Shown: piece by piece, positions 5,902-11,641 of the stretch | How positions within the stretch are numbered: the first letter of the stretch is position 1 | How the letters are laid out: each line of letters begins with the position of its first letter | Origin: Candidatus Bathycorpusculum sp. | GTDB lineage: Archaea; Thermoproteota; Bathyarchaeia; Bathyarchaeales; Bathycorpusculaceae | Length of the DNA stretch: 11,641 bases | Reading direction: 5' to 3' | Assembly: GCA_009779045.1 (NCBI GenBank) | Contig: WREZ01000023.1 | Location: 1-11,641, forward strand | Notes under the pieces: model-generated | What the model was told of the DNA's origin: nothing | The model's input: only the letters and a program-made list of their open reading frames with translations | Database searches by the model: none | Translations under genes and position numbers: made by a program

Positions 5902-7038
5902 ATGCGTCTGTTGTTTACCTGCTCAGAATTAGGGTTAGGTCATGTTTCACGAATTATGCCCTTAGGTAAACTGCTACAACAAGATGGGTGTGAAGCATTT
6001 TTTGCCTCAGGTGGTAAAGCATATGAACTGCTCACAAGAGACTTCAGACACGTGTACAAATGCACGCCAATTGCATGGTATGAAAACGCCTCTGGCATTG
6101 TCGTGCCCGCATCACTAATCAATATCATGTTTCCTCTACCCGTATTTAACACAGAAAATCGCCGATTTGAAATAAAACAGCCCAGCGCTCTGGAAGTTAT
6201 ACATCGATCTTATGATTTAAGAGCAAAACTACACGATGTTGCTCCCGACGTGGTAATTGCTGACGGCGACATAACCGCTTTACGAATTGCAGCTAAACGA
6301 AAAACTCCCTCAGTATACATCACAAATGTACTACGACCAACTTATGGACTTATGCGTTTTCTAAACCTTGGAGAATCCCTAACAGAGCAATACGTTAAAC
6401 AATCTGCAAAAATCATTATACCCGATAACCCCCCACCATACACCATATCCGATTACAACATCGGCAACCTACATAATTCACGTTTAGAAGACAAAATAGA
6501 ATATGTCGGCGCTTTCATGGACACAACACATATTCAAGGTTCCGATAAACACGTTTTTGCCCCTATAAGCGGCCCAATAGGCACGCGCTCAAAACTACTA
6601 AACATTATACTGCCCGTTCTTCAAAGAACTAACACCAAAGCAATAATTAGCCTAGGGGTGCCTGGAAAAAAAACCTCAGTAAAAATTGGCAACTGCGAAA
6701 TTCACAGTTGGCTATCTGTAGCTGAACGCCAAGAGGCTATGAAAAACACTAAATATGTCATCTTTAGCGGTGGACACATAACCTGCTTTGAAACCATTAA
6801 ATATGCTAAACCCAGTATATGCATTCCAACACAACCTGAGCAAGATGCAAATGCGTCTAAAATGCAAGACTTAGGGTGCTTAATAAAGGCTAAAAATCAA
6901 AAAGAACTCACATCAGCTATACAAAAAATGGAACAAAACCTCTTCTTTTACAAAAAGAACATGTTAAACCTCAACAAATTCTCTAGTAAACTTAACGGAT
7001 TAGATAAAACCATTGAAATCATCAAAAAACTGTTCTGA
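5902..7038 (+). CDS. GT28/MurG-like glycosyltransferase
   Basis: 378 residues starting MRLLFTCSELGLGHVSRIMPLGKLL, the Gly-rich N-terminal loop of GT-B-fold MurG/UGT-like glycosyltransferases (GxGH with H14). The C-terminal Rossmann half shows VIFSGGHITCFE, then AKPSICIPTQPEQDANASKMQDLG (about residues 288-325), the nucleotide-sugar-binding region that in MurG reads G-x-T-x-x-E ... P ... Q-x-x-N-A. It likely transfers a sugar from a nucleotide donor to a lipid or surface polymer at the cytoplasmic face of the membrane. Acceptor and sugar cannot be told. ATG 5902 was chosen because conserved sequence begins there; the frame extends 42 codons upstream into nadC with unconvincing, Cys-rich residues. 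The plus strand of this gene is A/C-rich, as low as about 25% G+T near 6421-6480, unlike the genes either side. Confidence 0.8.
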   Translation: MRLLFTCSELGLGHVSRIMPLGKLLQQDGCEAFFASGGKAYELLTRDFRHVYKCTPIAWYENASGIVVPASLINIMFPLPVFNTENRRFEIKQPSALEVIHRSYDLRAKLHDVAPDVVIADGDITALRIAAKRKTPSVYITNVLRPTYGLMRFLNLGESLTEQYVKQSAKIIIPDNPPPYTISDYNIGNLHNSRLEDKIEYVGAFMDTTHIQGSDKHVFAPISGPIGTRSKLLNIILPVLQRTNTKAIISLGVPGKKTSVKIGNCEIHSWLSVAERQEAMKNTKYVIFSGGHITCFETIKYAKPSICIPTQPEQDANASKMQDLGCLIKAKNQKELTSAIQKMEQNLFFYKKNMLNLNKFSSKLNGLDKTIEIIKKLF

Positions 7039-7279
7039 ATTTGGTTCTTCGCCAAAATAGGCGGGTAAAGGTAAATGGGCTGTATTGTGGGTAATAGTTG
7101 TGTAAAGTCGCCAGGTGATTTGTTTGAAGCAGATGAATAGACTGTAGTAGTATAGCGAAGGAAAACCTATGTGTCACCACCTAAAATAACGAAATCCTAT
7201 TTTTAACGTTCACAGCCTCACGGAAACTATTGTACTCACATCTCTCCGTACAAATGCAAACGTACTTTTTTTTCTAAAC
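7039..7279. other. Intergenic region between convergent genes, no gene recognised
   Basis: 241 bases between the ends of the glycosyltransferase (plus) and the surface-protein gene (minus). A short GC hairpin CGCC-AAAATA-GGCG (7050-7063) follows the glycosyltransferase stop without a T-run; T8 at about 7267-7274 is the nearest plus-strand T-run. A 21-codon ORF (7075-7140) is present but unsupported. No tRNA, C/D-box pair or repeat was seen. Strand composition switches to G/T-rich right after 7038. Confidence 0.5.
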
Positions 7280-8215
7280 CTAATAGTTCACACATATGTC
7301 CAACATGTATTGAGGAAGGACAAAAAATTTTGATGACAGATTCGTGTTGGTGTTAGTTTGTATTGAACTATCAAGGTAAGTTGAAGTGTTTAGGTGACGC
7401 TTAAGAAACACTAACACTATAAATACAATAACACCTGTAAAAAGAGTGCCAACGCCCATCAGAACGAATGGATGTGTGAATATAACATTTGGTGGTTGAG
7501 TCTGTTCTGGATATTGCGGTTGATCGTTACCATCAGATGTTATAGGTGATGTGGGCAGAGTTGCTGTTTGTGATGGCAAGGAACCAGGTATCGTAAATGT
7601 TTGAACCCTACTCCAATCACTATATTCAGCAGGAGCTACAACCCACACGGGACCTGGATAAGGCACAAACAATCTACCAGATAGCTCATTATATTTATAT
7701 CCAACACTTGCTTGAACCCTGAAATCCAACTGAGAACCTGCAGCATAATTGACAATGTTATCTTCACCGACAATAGCACTCGACACAACAGTATGCCCAG
7801 AATTTGATTGAATAACATATAATTCACCAAAATCTCTCCAGTTCTCACCAAAATGCCCCTTGGCCTGAACTCTGTAGTATAGATTAAACTCTTTGCCATT
7901 TGGACCGTACGCTGGATCTTTAGTGTTTTCATCTATGTATGGTGTAAAGGGCTGGTTTTTAATCGTGACCTCTATAGTCAGGCTGTTTACGTGGTAACCT
8001 GGAGCGGTGGTTGTTGTTTCTTTTCCAGTATATTGATCAACCGTAGTTGTACTAGTAGGTGGTACATCGTAGGAGCTGTCGACAAGTTTTATACTGCTAA
8101 TTTGTGGTACAGCCGGTTTGTATCCTGCTTGCGCAGACACAGGTGCAACCGTAAACACCATTAAACATGACACACTCAAACAGGCAACCAACAATAATAC
8201 AGTACACTTACGCAT
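7280..8215 (-). CDS. Secreted surface protein with C-terminal membrane anchor
   Basis: 311 residues of unrecognised family. It begins with a good signal peptide (MRKCTVLLLVACLSVSCLMVFTVAPVSA, cut likely after ASA-like VSA at 28). A Thr-rich stretch follows (about 54-71, TSTTTVDQYTGKETTTTAPG), a candidate for glycosylation. The middle (about 75-215) is beta-rich, with YYRVQAKGHFGENWRDFGELYVIQSNSGHTVV and LDFRVQASVGYKY repeating a 'Y/F-R-V-Q-A' strand pattern, suggestive of an Ig/fibronectin-like extracellular domain. Then come a Pro/Thr/Gln linker (about 217-245), one membrane helix (about 249-271) and a 37-residue cytoplasmic tail. Such anchored proteins of unknown ligand are common in archaeal envelopes. 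It is last in line after the proteasome and AMMECR1 genes but has its own upstream region with a palindrome, so it is probably transcribed alone. Function not assignable. Confidence 0.7.
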   Translation of the reverse strand: MRKCTVLLLVACLSVSCLMVFTVAPVSAQAGYKPAVPQISSIKLVDSSYDVPPTSTTTVDQYTGKETTTTAPGYHVNSLTIEVTIKNQPFTPYIDENTKDPAYGPNGKEFNLYYRVQAKGHFGENWRDFGELYVIQSNSGHTVVSSAIVGEDNIVNYAAGSQLDFRVQASVGYKYNELSGRLFVPYPGPVWVVAPAEYSDWSRVQTFTIPGSLPSQTATLPTSPITSDGNDQPQYPEQTQPPNVIFTHPFVLMGVGTLFTGVIVFIVLVFLKRHLNTSTYLDSSIQTNTNTNLSSKFFVLPQYMLDICVNY

Positions 8216-8223
8216 ACAAACCC

Positions 8224-8238
8224 TCTACCGGCGGTAGA
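8224..8238. promoter_or_regulatory. 15-base palindrome just upstream of the surface-protein start (candidate operator)
   Basis: TCTACCG-G-CGGTAGA has perfect 7-base arms around one base. It ends 9 bases before the ATG at 8215 and directly follows an AT-rich minus-strand stretch (TTTTTAAT, about 8239-8246) that could be the TATA box. A site between TATA box and start codon is where an archaeal repressor would block initiation; as RNA it could form a small 5' hairpin. It is GC-rich in AT-rich surroundings. No regulator is identified. Confidence 0.4.
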
Positions 8239-8423
8239 TTAAAAAGGTTACGCAAATACAAAACAACACAAAATATTTTTGACAACTGCACAGTTAGGTA
8301 TTTTGGAACTTGTTGTCTTTTTGCGGGTGTTCATGTTAATGCTTAACGTACTTTTTCACGTTTTGGCGGTTTTTCTTTCTATAGATTTGGTTATTTTACG
8401 TGTTTTCTTTGTCTTGGATAAAT

Positions 8424-9047
8424 TTACTGGTTTAGGTTTAAGTGTTTAATTTCACCGTTTGGTGCTTGTTCTTCAAAAATTATGGCTGTAAACTTGTAAA
8501 TCTTGACGCTCTTTGTTAACCAGCTGTCAGGTGGTAATCCTGCTTTTATACAGCATTGACAAAGAAACTCTTCTGCGCTCCATTGCCACTCAACAGGCAC
8601 CTGTGGCAAAAGCAAACCTCGACTATAACCTTTCTCTATAATTAGGCCGTCTTGTCCCACTTTAATTTGTTCTATGTATTTTTTAGGGTTATCAACATGT
8701 ATAAGCTTCGGAGGTGTTAAAACACTAACTTCAAAAACACAATTATCTACTTCACCAAAAGTCATAGATGGAAAACGTGGATCCTCTGTTGCAGCATTTA
8801 TGGCTGAATCAATTACAGCTTCTATAAGGGAACTTGTTGGGTAAGGATAACCTATACAACCACGCAAATTTTTCTCCCCCTTGTTAAATGTGTTTATGGT
8901 TACAAAAACACCACATTTCTCGTAAAGCTTAGGTAAAGTGTCTTTAGGCGGTTTTAGTGTTTGTCTTATGTTAAGAAAAGTTTTAACAGTATTTCTTGTA
9001 AGTTTAATTAAGAATTTTCCTTCTTCCAAAGTTAAGTCAAACGGCAT
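8424..9047 (-). CDS. AMMECR1-domain protein
   Basis: 207 residues covering the whole AMMECR1 domain (PF01871), conserved across archaea and eukaryotes but without established biochemical function in archaea. The hallmark LRGCIG is at 61-66, followed by AINAATEDPRFPSM, the FEVSVLTPP strand, the VGQDGLIIEKGYSRGLLLPQVPVEWQW block, and CCIKAGLPPDSW near the C-terminus. All are family signatures, and the length is typical. The start is ATG 9047: GTGAGGT lies 6 bases upstream, overlapping the TTG (9053) that would otherwise add two residues. It lies 75 bases downstream of the proteasome beta gene on the same strand, so co-transcription is possible. In archaea the gene is often near Memo or radical-SAM genes; none is seen here. 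Confidence 0.93.
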   Translation of the reverse strand: MPFDLTLEEGKFLIKLTRNTVKTFLNIRQTLKPPKDTLPKLYEKCGVFVTINTFNKGEKNLRGCIGYPYPTSSLIEAVIDSAINAATEDPRFPSMTFGEVDNCVFEVSVLTPPKLIHVDNPKKYIEQIKVGQDGLIIEKGYSRGLLLPQVPVEWQWSAEEFLCQCCIKAGLPPDSWLTKSVKIYKFTAIIFEEQAPNGEIKHLNLNQ

Positions 9048-9053
9048 ATTCAA

Positions 9054-9060
9054 ACCTCAC
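9054..9060 (-). promoter_or_regulatory. Ribosome-binding site of the AMMECR1 gene
   Basis: GTGAGGT on the minus strand, 6 bases before ATG 9047. It is the clearest Shine-Dalgarno match in the window and fixes ATG 9047 over the TTG at 9053. Confidence 0.6.
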
Positions 9061-9122
9061 GGTCAATTAATAAAATAAATGCGACAAGGAATAAAAAGTT
9101 AAAATGTAGTTGAAAAGGTGTT

Positions 9123-9836
9123 TTAGAATTTGATTGTTTCTTCAGTTACGCCTTCTTTTGTTATGATAAGGAAGTCAATTCCATCGCCGCTCATTGCATC
9201 TCTGTTTATTGATGCTTTAATTGCTCTGCGTATGAGTTCTTTTGCTTCTACAATATTTATTGACTCCTTATATGCTTCTTCTATGACACTTATAGCGGTC
9301 TCTGTCCCTGAACCAACTGCTGCATACTTGTCTGGGATAAGTGAACCTAAAACATCCAAAACAAACAATGCTGCACCTTCCTCATCTAAACCTCCAATAA
9401 TAGTCTGAGTGAACAATGGCGCGTATCTACGATTAAAAAGAATATTTGCCATAAGTTTAGAAGCTGCTCTTACACTAATTTTTCTACCAACATCCATACT
9501 AAAAAGTTTAGCTTGAGCTTCCATCTCCCTAGATAAAACCTGCATATCTCCAATAAGCCCAGCGCATGCAACACCAATCTGGTCTGTCACCTTGAAAACC
9601 TTCTTACCACCTTTACTCATGATAAACCCACCATACGCGACACGTTTCTCTGAAGCTAAAACTAACCCATCAACACAAACAACACCAACAGTTGTCGCGC
9701 CAGGCATCCATGCCATACCATTAGGCGCTTGATTACCCTGAGCCTGCTGTTGATTCTGCCCCTCTTGAGGCATTACATGCATCTGTGGAATTTCCCGTAA
9801 AGATGGAAACTGAGATTGAAATCCATATCTTTCCAT
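9123..9836 (-). CDS. psmB: 20S proteasome beta subunit, probably the non-catalytic type
   Basis: 237 residues from ATG 9836. After a Gln/Asn/Met-rich leader of 46 residues comes ATTVGVVCVDGLVLASEKRVAYGGFIMSKGGKKVFKV, which aligns without gaps to Thermoplasma beta (TTTVGI...ATERRVT...GKKLF). Glu17 and Lys33 are kept, as are the later RDAMSGDG residues (Asp166 and Ser169 equivalents), but position 1 is Ala47, not the catalytic Thr. Crenarchaea encode two beta subunits, one without Thr1 (start PATAVG in Sulfolobus as I recall it), and SYGG/SKxxKKV features here resemble that one. It probably forms mixed beta rings with an active partner encoded elsewhere. The frame is open 72 codons further upstream, but that part is A/C-rich low-complexity DNA and not similar to proteasome leaders. 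AMMECR1 lies downstream and an IS upstream. Confidence 0.9.
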   Translation of the reverse strand: MERYGFQSQFPSLREIPQMHVMPQEGQNQQQAQGNQAPNGMAWMPGATTVGVVCVDGLVLASEKRVAYGGFIMSKGGKKVFKVTDQIGVACAGLIGDMQVLSREMEAQAKLFSMDVGRKISVRAASKLMANILFNRRYAPLFTQTIIGGLDEEGAALFVLDVLGSLIPDKYAAVGSGTETAISVIEEAYKESINIVEAKELIRRAIKASINRDAMSGDGIDFLIITKEGVTEETIKF

Positions 9837-10033
9837 AACTTTCGCCTTTTCTCGTTGTAATACACAAAACAATGTATTAAGGTTACTTATAACCATACTT
9901 CTAAAACCAATTACAAAATATTTACAACACCTCTTCCTTTTCATATCCAAAATACCGCTTAACAATACCGACAAAAAAACAACACCTACAATAATCAACA
10001 AATTTACTGCAAATTTAAACCGAACATGTGCGT
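9837..10033 (-). promoter_or_regulatory. Promoter region of the proteasome beta gene, bounded by the IS
   Basis: 197 bases of A/C-rich plus strand between the proteasome start and the left end of the IS. Minus-strand TTATAAGT (about 9886-9893), inside a palindrome GGTTA-CTTA-TAACC (9881-9894), and CTTAATACAT (about 9874-9883) are TATA-like and predict leaders of about 16-26 bases. A weak AAGGCGAAAG precedes the ATG. The IS lies further upstream, so the basal promoter looks intact. Confidence 0.35.
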
Positions 10034-10054
10034 CTAACACTACAACGAACACAA
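10034..10054 (+). repeat. Left terminal inverted repeat of the IS
   Basis: Begins CTAACACTACAACGAACACA and is identical over 21 bases to the reverse complement of 11504-11524. The match stops at both sides (outer T versus C, inner C versus A), which defines the element borders. Confidence 0.85.
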
Positions 10055-10055
10055 C

Positions 10056-10097
10056 TGCTGCAATTTCCTCTTTCTATGAGAAAAATAAGCCGCAGCA
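10056..10097 (-). other. Subterminal hairpin in the IS, downstream of the transposase
   Basis: TGCTGC (10056-10061) pairs with GCAGCA (10092-10097), and inside it TTTCT-ATG-AGAAA (10071-10083) forms a second stem. The structure begins two bases inside the left inverted repeat. It could end the transposase transcript, limit outward readthrough, or be a transposase-binding feature. No function can be assigned. Confidence 0.35.
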
Positions 10098-10200
10098 TTA
10101 CAACGCAACCTATAAGAAACAACCATCAAAACAAACGCCCTACTCCTAGGCAAAACCAACTGCGAAACAATAATAAAACAAGCCAACGACATCGTAACAC

Positions 10201-11463
10201 TCACATTTTTTTAAAAGACTCCCACAAAACCGTAACAAACAACTGCGCAACAAAAACAAACAACATATGACGATACCACCCATCATACGACCGAACCTCA
10301 TAATGCCCCATACCCAAATAACTCTTACACTCCAAAAAACACTGCTCAATAGACCAACGCGCAGACGCCAACCTATCCAACTCAAACACACTTGTACCCT
10401 CAGACATATTACTCAAAAAATACTTAACCGAACCATCCTCATACCTGCGAATATACACCCACACCCAAGACTTAGGCACATACAAACGACGATTCTCCCC
10501 AACACTCCGACAAGACACACAACGCAAACACTTAACATCCGCCACAATAGGCCCCTTAACACCCTCCGCAACAACCCGCCTAACCCAAGGAACCGACTCA
10601 TCAGACAAAACCGACTTAACACTTACCGGACGCTCCACCGCACGCAAATGCTTATACCGCCTACCCATAGCCGAATTATTCACTGGCAACACCACCTCTG
10701 GCATTGCACGATAAATATGCTCAGTTTCACGCACCCCAGCAAAATAATGAACAAACTCAGGCAAACTATCCAAAAAGTCATGATCACTTCCAAACGCGCA
10801 ATCACATCCCACACATTGGACCTCAAATATTTTGTTTTCAAGTACCTGTTGTATCATTTCTTTGGCTATGGTGTTTTTGGTTTTAAAGGTTAGATCTTTG
10901 GGGATTTGGCAGTTGGAGCGTTTTTCGGCATAATCATTACCAAACCAGTCGTTGGGTAAGTATAGTTGTGTGTCTATTAGTCCTATGCCTTTTTCTGTTG
11001 CGTAGCTTAGAAAGACTCCTGCTTGGCAGTTTTCTGTTTTGCCTAGTCGGCCGCAGTATTGGTGGGCTATGCCAGCTGTTTGTGTGCCTTTTTTTGGAAA
11101 GTCGCTTTCGTCTACGCTTAAGAAGCCGTTTATGTCGTTTAGTTGTTTGGCTAGTTGTGTTTGGTATTGTTGGGTTAGGTTTTGTTGCCATCCTTTGGAT
11201 CGGGTTATGAATTGTTGCATGCCGCGTACTTGTTTTTCTCCTAGGAAGTGTAGGGCTATGGGTTCTATGGTTTTGCGGTTTAGGTTGCTTAGTAGTCCTT
11301 TTTGGTATGTTTCGAAGTATTTTATTTGTTGGGAGCGTGTGAAGCAGTTGTTGTAGTTTTTGAGGTATTGTTGTAGTTGTTTTGTTATTGTGGTTGTGGG
11401 TATTTTTTGTAGGATTTCTGTGTTGGGGGTTTTTGTGTTGTAGGGATTGTTTGTGGGTATCAT
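10201..11463 (-). CDS. IS701-family DDE transposase
   Basis: 420 residues, full length and without frameshift. The N-terminal 110 residues are Gln/Asn/Thr-rich and helical. The catalytic domain shows SVDESDFPKKG (D118), AGIAHQYCGRLGKTENCQAG, LYLPNDWF, CVGCDCAFG (D221) and RWSIEQCFLECKSYLGMGHYE (E373 as the last acidic residue). This is the IS701/DDE_5 pattern (VIDDTGFPKKG ... ADAGYG ... RWRIEQ in relatives), so it is probably active or was recently. The striking oddity is composition: about the first 205 codons end almost wholly in A or C (CTA, CAA, AAC, ACA), while the last 210 end in G or T (TTG, GTT, GAG, TGT). The protein changes with it, from Gln/Asn/Thr-rich to Val/Arg/Gly-rich. The switch falls between the first and second catalytic Asp (about 10826-10860). 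Start ATG 11463, preceded by a TATA-like box. Confidence 0.9.
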   Translation of the reverse strand: MIPTNNPYNTKTPNTEILQKIPTTTITKQLQQYLKNYNNCFTRSQQIKYFETYQKGLLSNLNRKTIEPIALHFLGEKQVRGMQQFITRSKGWQQNLTQQYQTQLAKQLNDINGFLSVDESDFPKKGTQTAGIAHQYCGRLGKTENCQAGVFLSYATEKGIGLIDTQLYLPNDWFGNDYAEKRSNCQIPKDLTFKTKNTIAKEMIQQVLENKIFEVQCVGCDCAFGSDHDFLDSLPEFVHYFAGVRETEHIYRAMPEVVLPVNNSAMGRRYKHLRAVERPVSVKSVLSDESVPWVRRVVAEGVKGPIVADVKCLRCVSCRSVGENRRLYVPKSWVWVYIRRYEDGSVKYFLSNMSEGTSVFELDRLASARWSIEQCFLECKSYLGMGHYEVRSYDGWYRHMLFVFVAQLFVTVLWESFKKM

Positions 11464-11492
11464 TTTGTGCTCTTGTATCTTTGTGGTTAGGC

Positions 11493-11503
11493 TATCATAT
11501 ACT
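11493..11503 (-). promoter_or_regulatory. Transposase promoter (TATA-like box next to the right repeat)
   Basis: AGTATATGATA on the minus strand lies immediately inside the right inverted repeat and about 35 bases before ATG 11463. It predicts a leader of about 8 bases and no Shine-Dalgarno. The position is usual for an IS promoter. Confidence 0.45.
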
Positions 11504-11524
11504 TTGTGTTCGTTGTAGTGTTAG
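11504..11524 (-). repeat. Right terminal inverted repeat of the IS
   Basis: Reverse complement of 10034-10054 with no mismatch over 21 bases. Outward of it the sequence is GTTGGGTAG, with no direct repeat of the left flank. Confidence 0.85.
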
Positions 11525-11570
11525 GTTGGGTAGTTTGGGTGGTTGTGGTCTTAGGGTTTTTAATGGGTTT

Positions 11571-11641
11571 TTGCATTTTGCCCAAGCACACCTAACAGTA
11601 ATTGGTCATGTTAATGGTTCAGGTGTAGGTATAGATTTGCA
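11571..11641 (+). CDS. Possible start of a plus-strand gene running off the window
   Basis: The plus frame containing 11571-11641 is open to the window end and reads LHFAQAHLTVIGHVNGSGVG and on. The last 60 bases lose the G/T bias of the DNA before them and look coding, while the other five frames contain stops. No ATG is in frame. TTG 11571 is the first reasonable start, and the frame is open further left into the IS only because that DNA is G/T-rich. The family is not recognised. The fragment is too short to be sure it is a gene. Confidence 0.22.
   Translation, partial: MHFAQAHLTVIGHVNGSGVGIDL

Larger units (their letters stand above)
10034..11524 (-). mobile_element. IS701-family insertion sequence, apparently complete
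   Basis: 1,491 bases bounded by perfect 21-base inverted repeats (10034-10054 and 11504-11524) around one DDE transposase on the minus strand. The right end is 40 bases upstream of the transposase start; the left end has 146 bases of non-coding DNA with a hairpin. IS701 elements typically duplicate a YTAR tetranucleotide. Here CTAA (10034-10037) and TTAG (11521-11524) lie at the tips, both YTAR-type but not identical, so either they belong to the inverted repeat or the two ends come from different insertions. The left half has an A/C-rich plus strand and the right half a G/T-rich one. The transposase reads toward the proteasome gene. Confidence 0.85.

Noticed and set aside
7075..7140. 21-codon ORF (MGCIVGNSCVKSPGDLFEADE-like) between convergent genes
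   Set aside because: No ribosome-binding site, promoter or recognisable family; expected by chance in 241 bases.
7636..7932. 98-codon minus-strand ORF within the surface-protein gene
   Set aside because: Shifted frame of a gene with a clear signal peptide and membrane anchor; no family features of its own.
9837..10052. 72-codon upstream extension of the proteasome beta ORF with a hydrophobic segment
   Set aside because: It runs into the left inverted repeat of the IS, has no proteasome-leader similarity, and is open because of base composition. ATG 9836 gives a normal size.
10267..10893. A 208-codon plus-strand ORF opposite the transposase
   Set aside because: It lies antisense to the IS701 transposase in strongly A/C-rich DNA, where stop codons are rare. 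Its translation is Thr/Pro/Arg/Asn-rich and resembles no family. The other long antisense or shifted ORFs across 10028-11356 have the same cause.
1..11641. CRISPR array, tRNA/rRNA genes, defence or toxin-antitoxin systems
   Set aside because: No regularly spaced repeats, no tRNA T-arm signature in the spacers, and all confident genes are housekeeping, envelope or transposase genes.

Overview
The window looks like AT-rich archaeal chromosome from a Thermoproteota/TACK-type lineage; Bathyarchaeia is my best guess, by inference only. The supporting genes are archaeal: a KEOPS kinase (Bud32) and tRNA-modification ATPase (Kae1), a TFE-beta/RPC39-type transcription factor with an Fe-S cysteine motif, a crenarchaeal-style 20S proteasome beta subunit, an archaeal AMMECR1-domain protein, SpoIIM-like and MurG-like proteins, and a surface protein with a C-terminal membrane anchor. 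Promoters show TATA-like boxes that place the first start codon at or near the transcript end. Genes inside operons show GAGG-type ribosome-binding sites.

Layout. 1-180: the tail of a membrane-anchored protein and its terminator. 240-3081 (minus): a cluster read as kae1, bud32, an XTP/dITP pyrophosphatase, then a ferredoxin-like protein; the first three genes overlap. 3161-4193 (plus, divergent): TFE-beta and RlmE/FtsJ 2'-O-methyltransferase, overlapping. 4385-4942 (plus): a SpoIIM-family membrane protein, convergent with nadC (4956-5813, minus). 5902-7038 (plus, divergent from nadC): a GT28/MurG-like glycosyltransferase. 7280-9836 (minus): proteasome beta, AMMECR1 protein, then a secreted, membrane-anchored surface protein. 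10034-11524: a complete-looking IS701-family insertion sequence with 21-bp terminal inverted repeats, about 200 bp upstream of the proteasome gene. The last about 100 bases may begin another plus-strand gene.

Function. The first half is mostly information processing and housekeeping: tRNA t6A synthesis, nucleotide-pool cleaning, transcription initiation and RNA methylation. The centre carries NAD synthesis and cell-envelope genes, and the right part carries proteolysis. I do not see a defence island, CRISPR array, tRNA or rRNA.

Three points deserve attention. First, the plus strand alternates between G/T-rich and A/C-rich blocks independent of gene orientation. The sharpest switch lies inside the transposase ORF near 10,840, where codon usage and amino-acid composition flip. 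Second, the proteasome beta subunit aligns with Ala where the catalytic Thr1 should be, while the other active-site residues are kept. Third, the IS ends carry different YTAR tetranucleotides, which together with the internal switch raises the possibility of a recombinant element.
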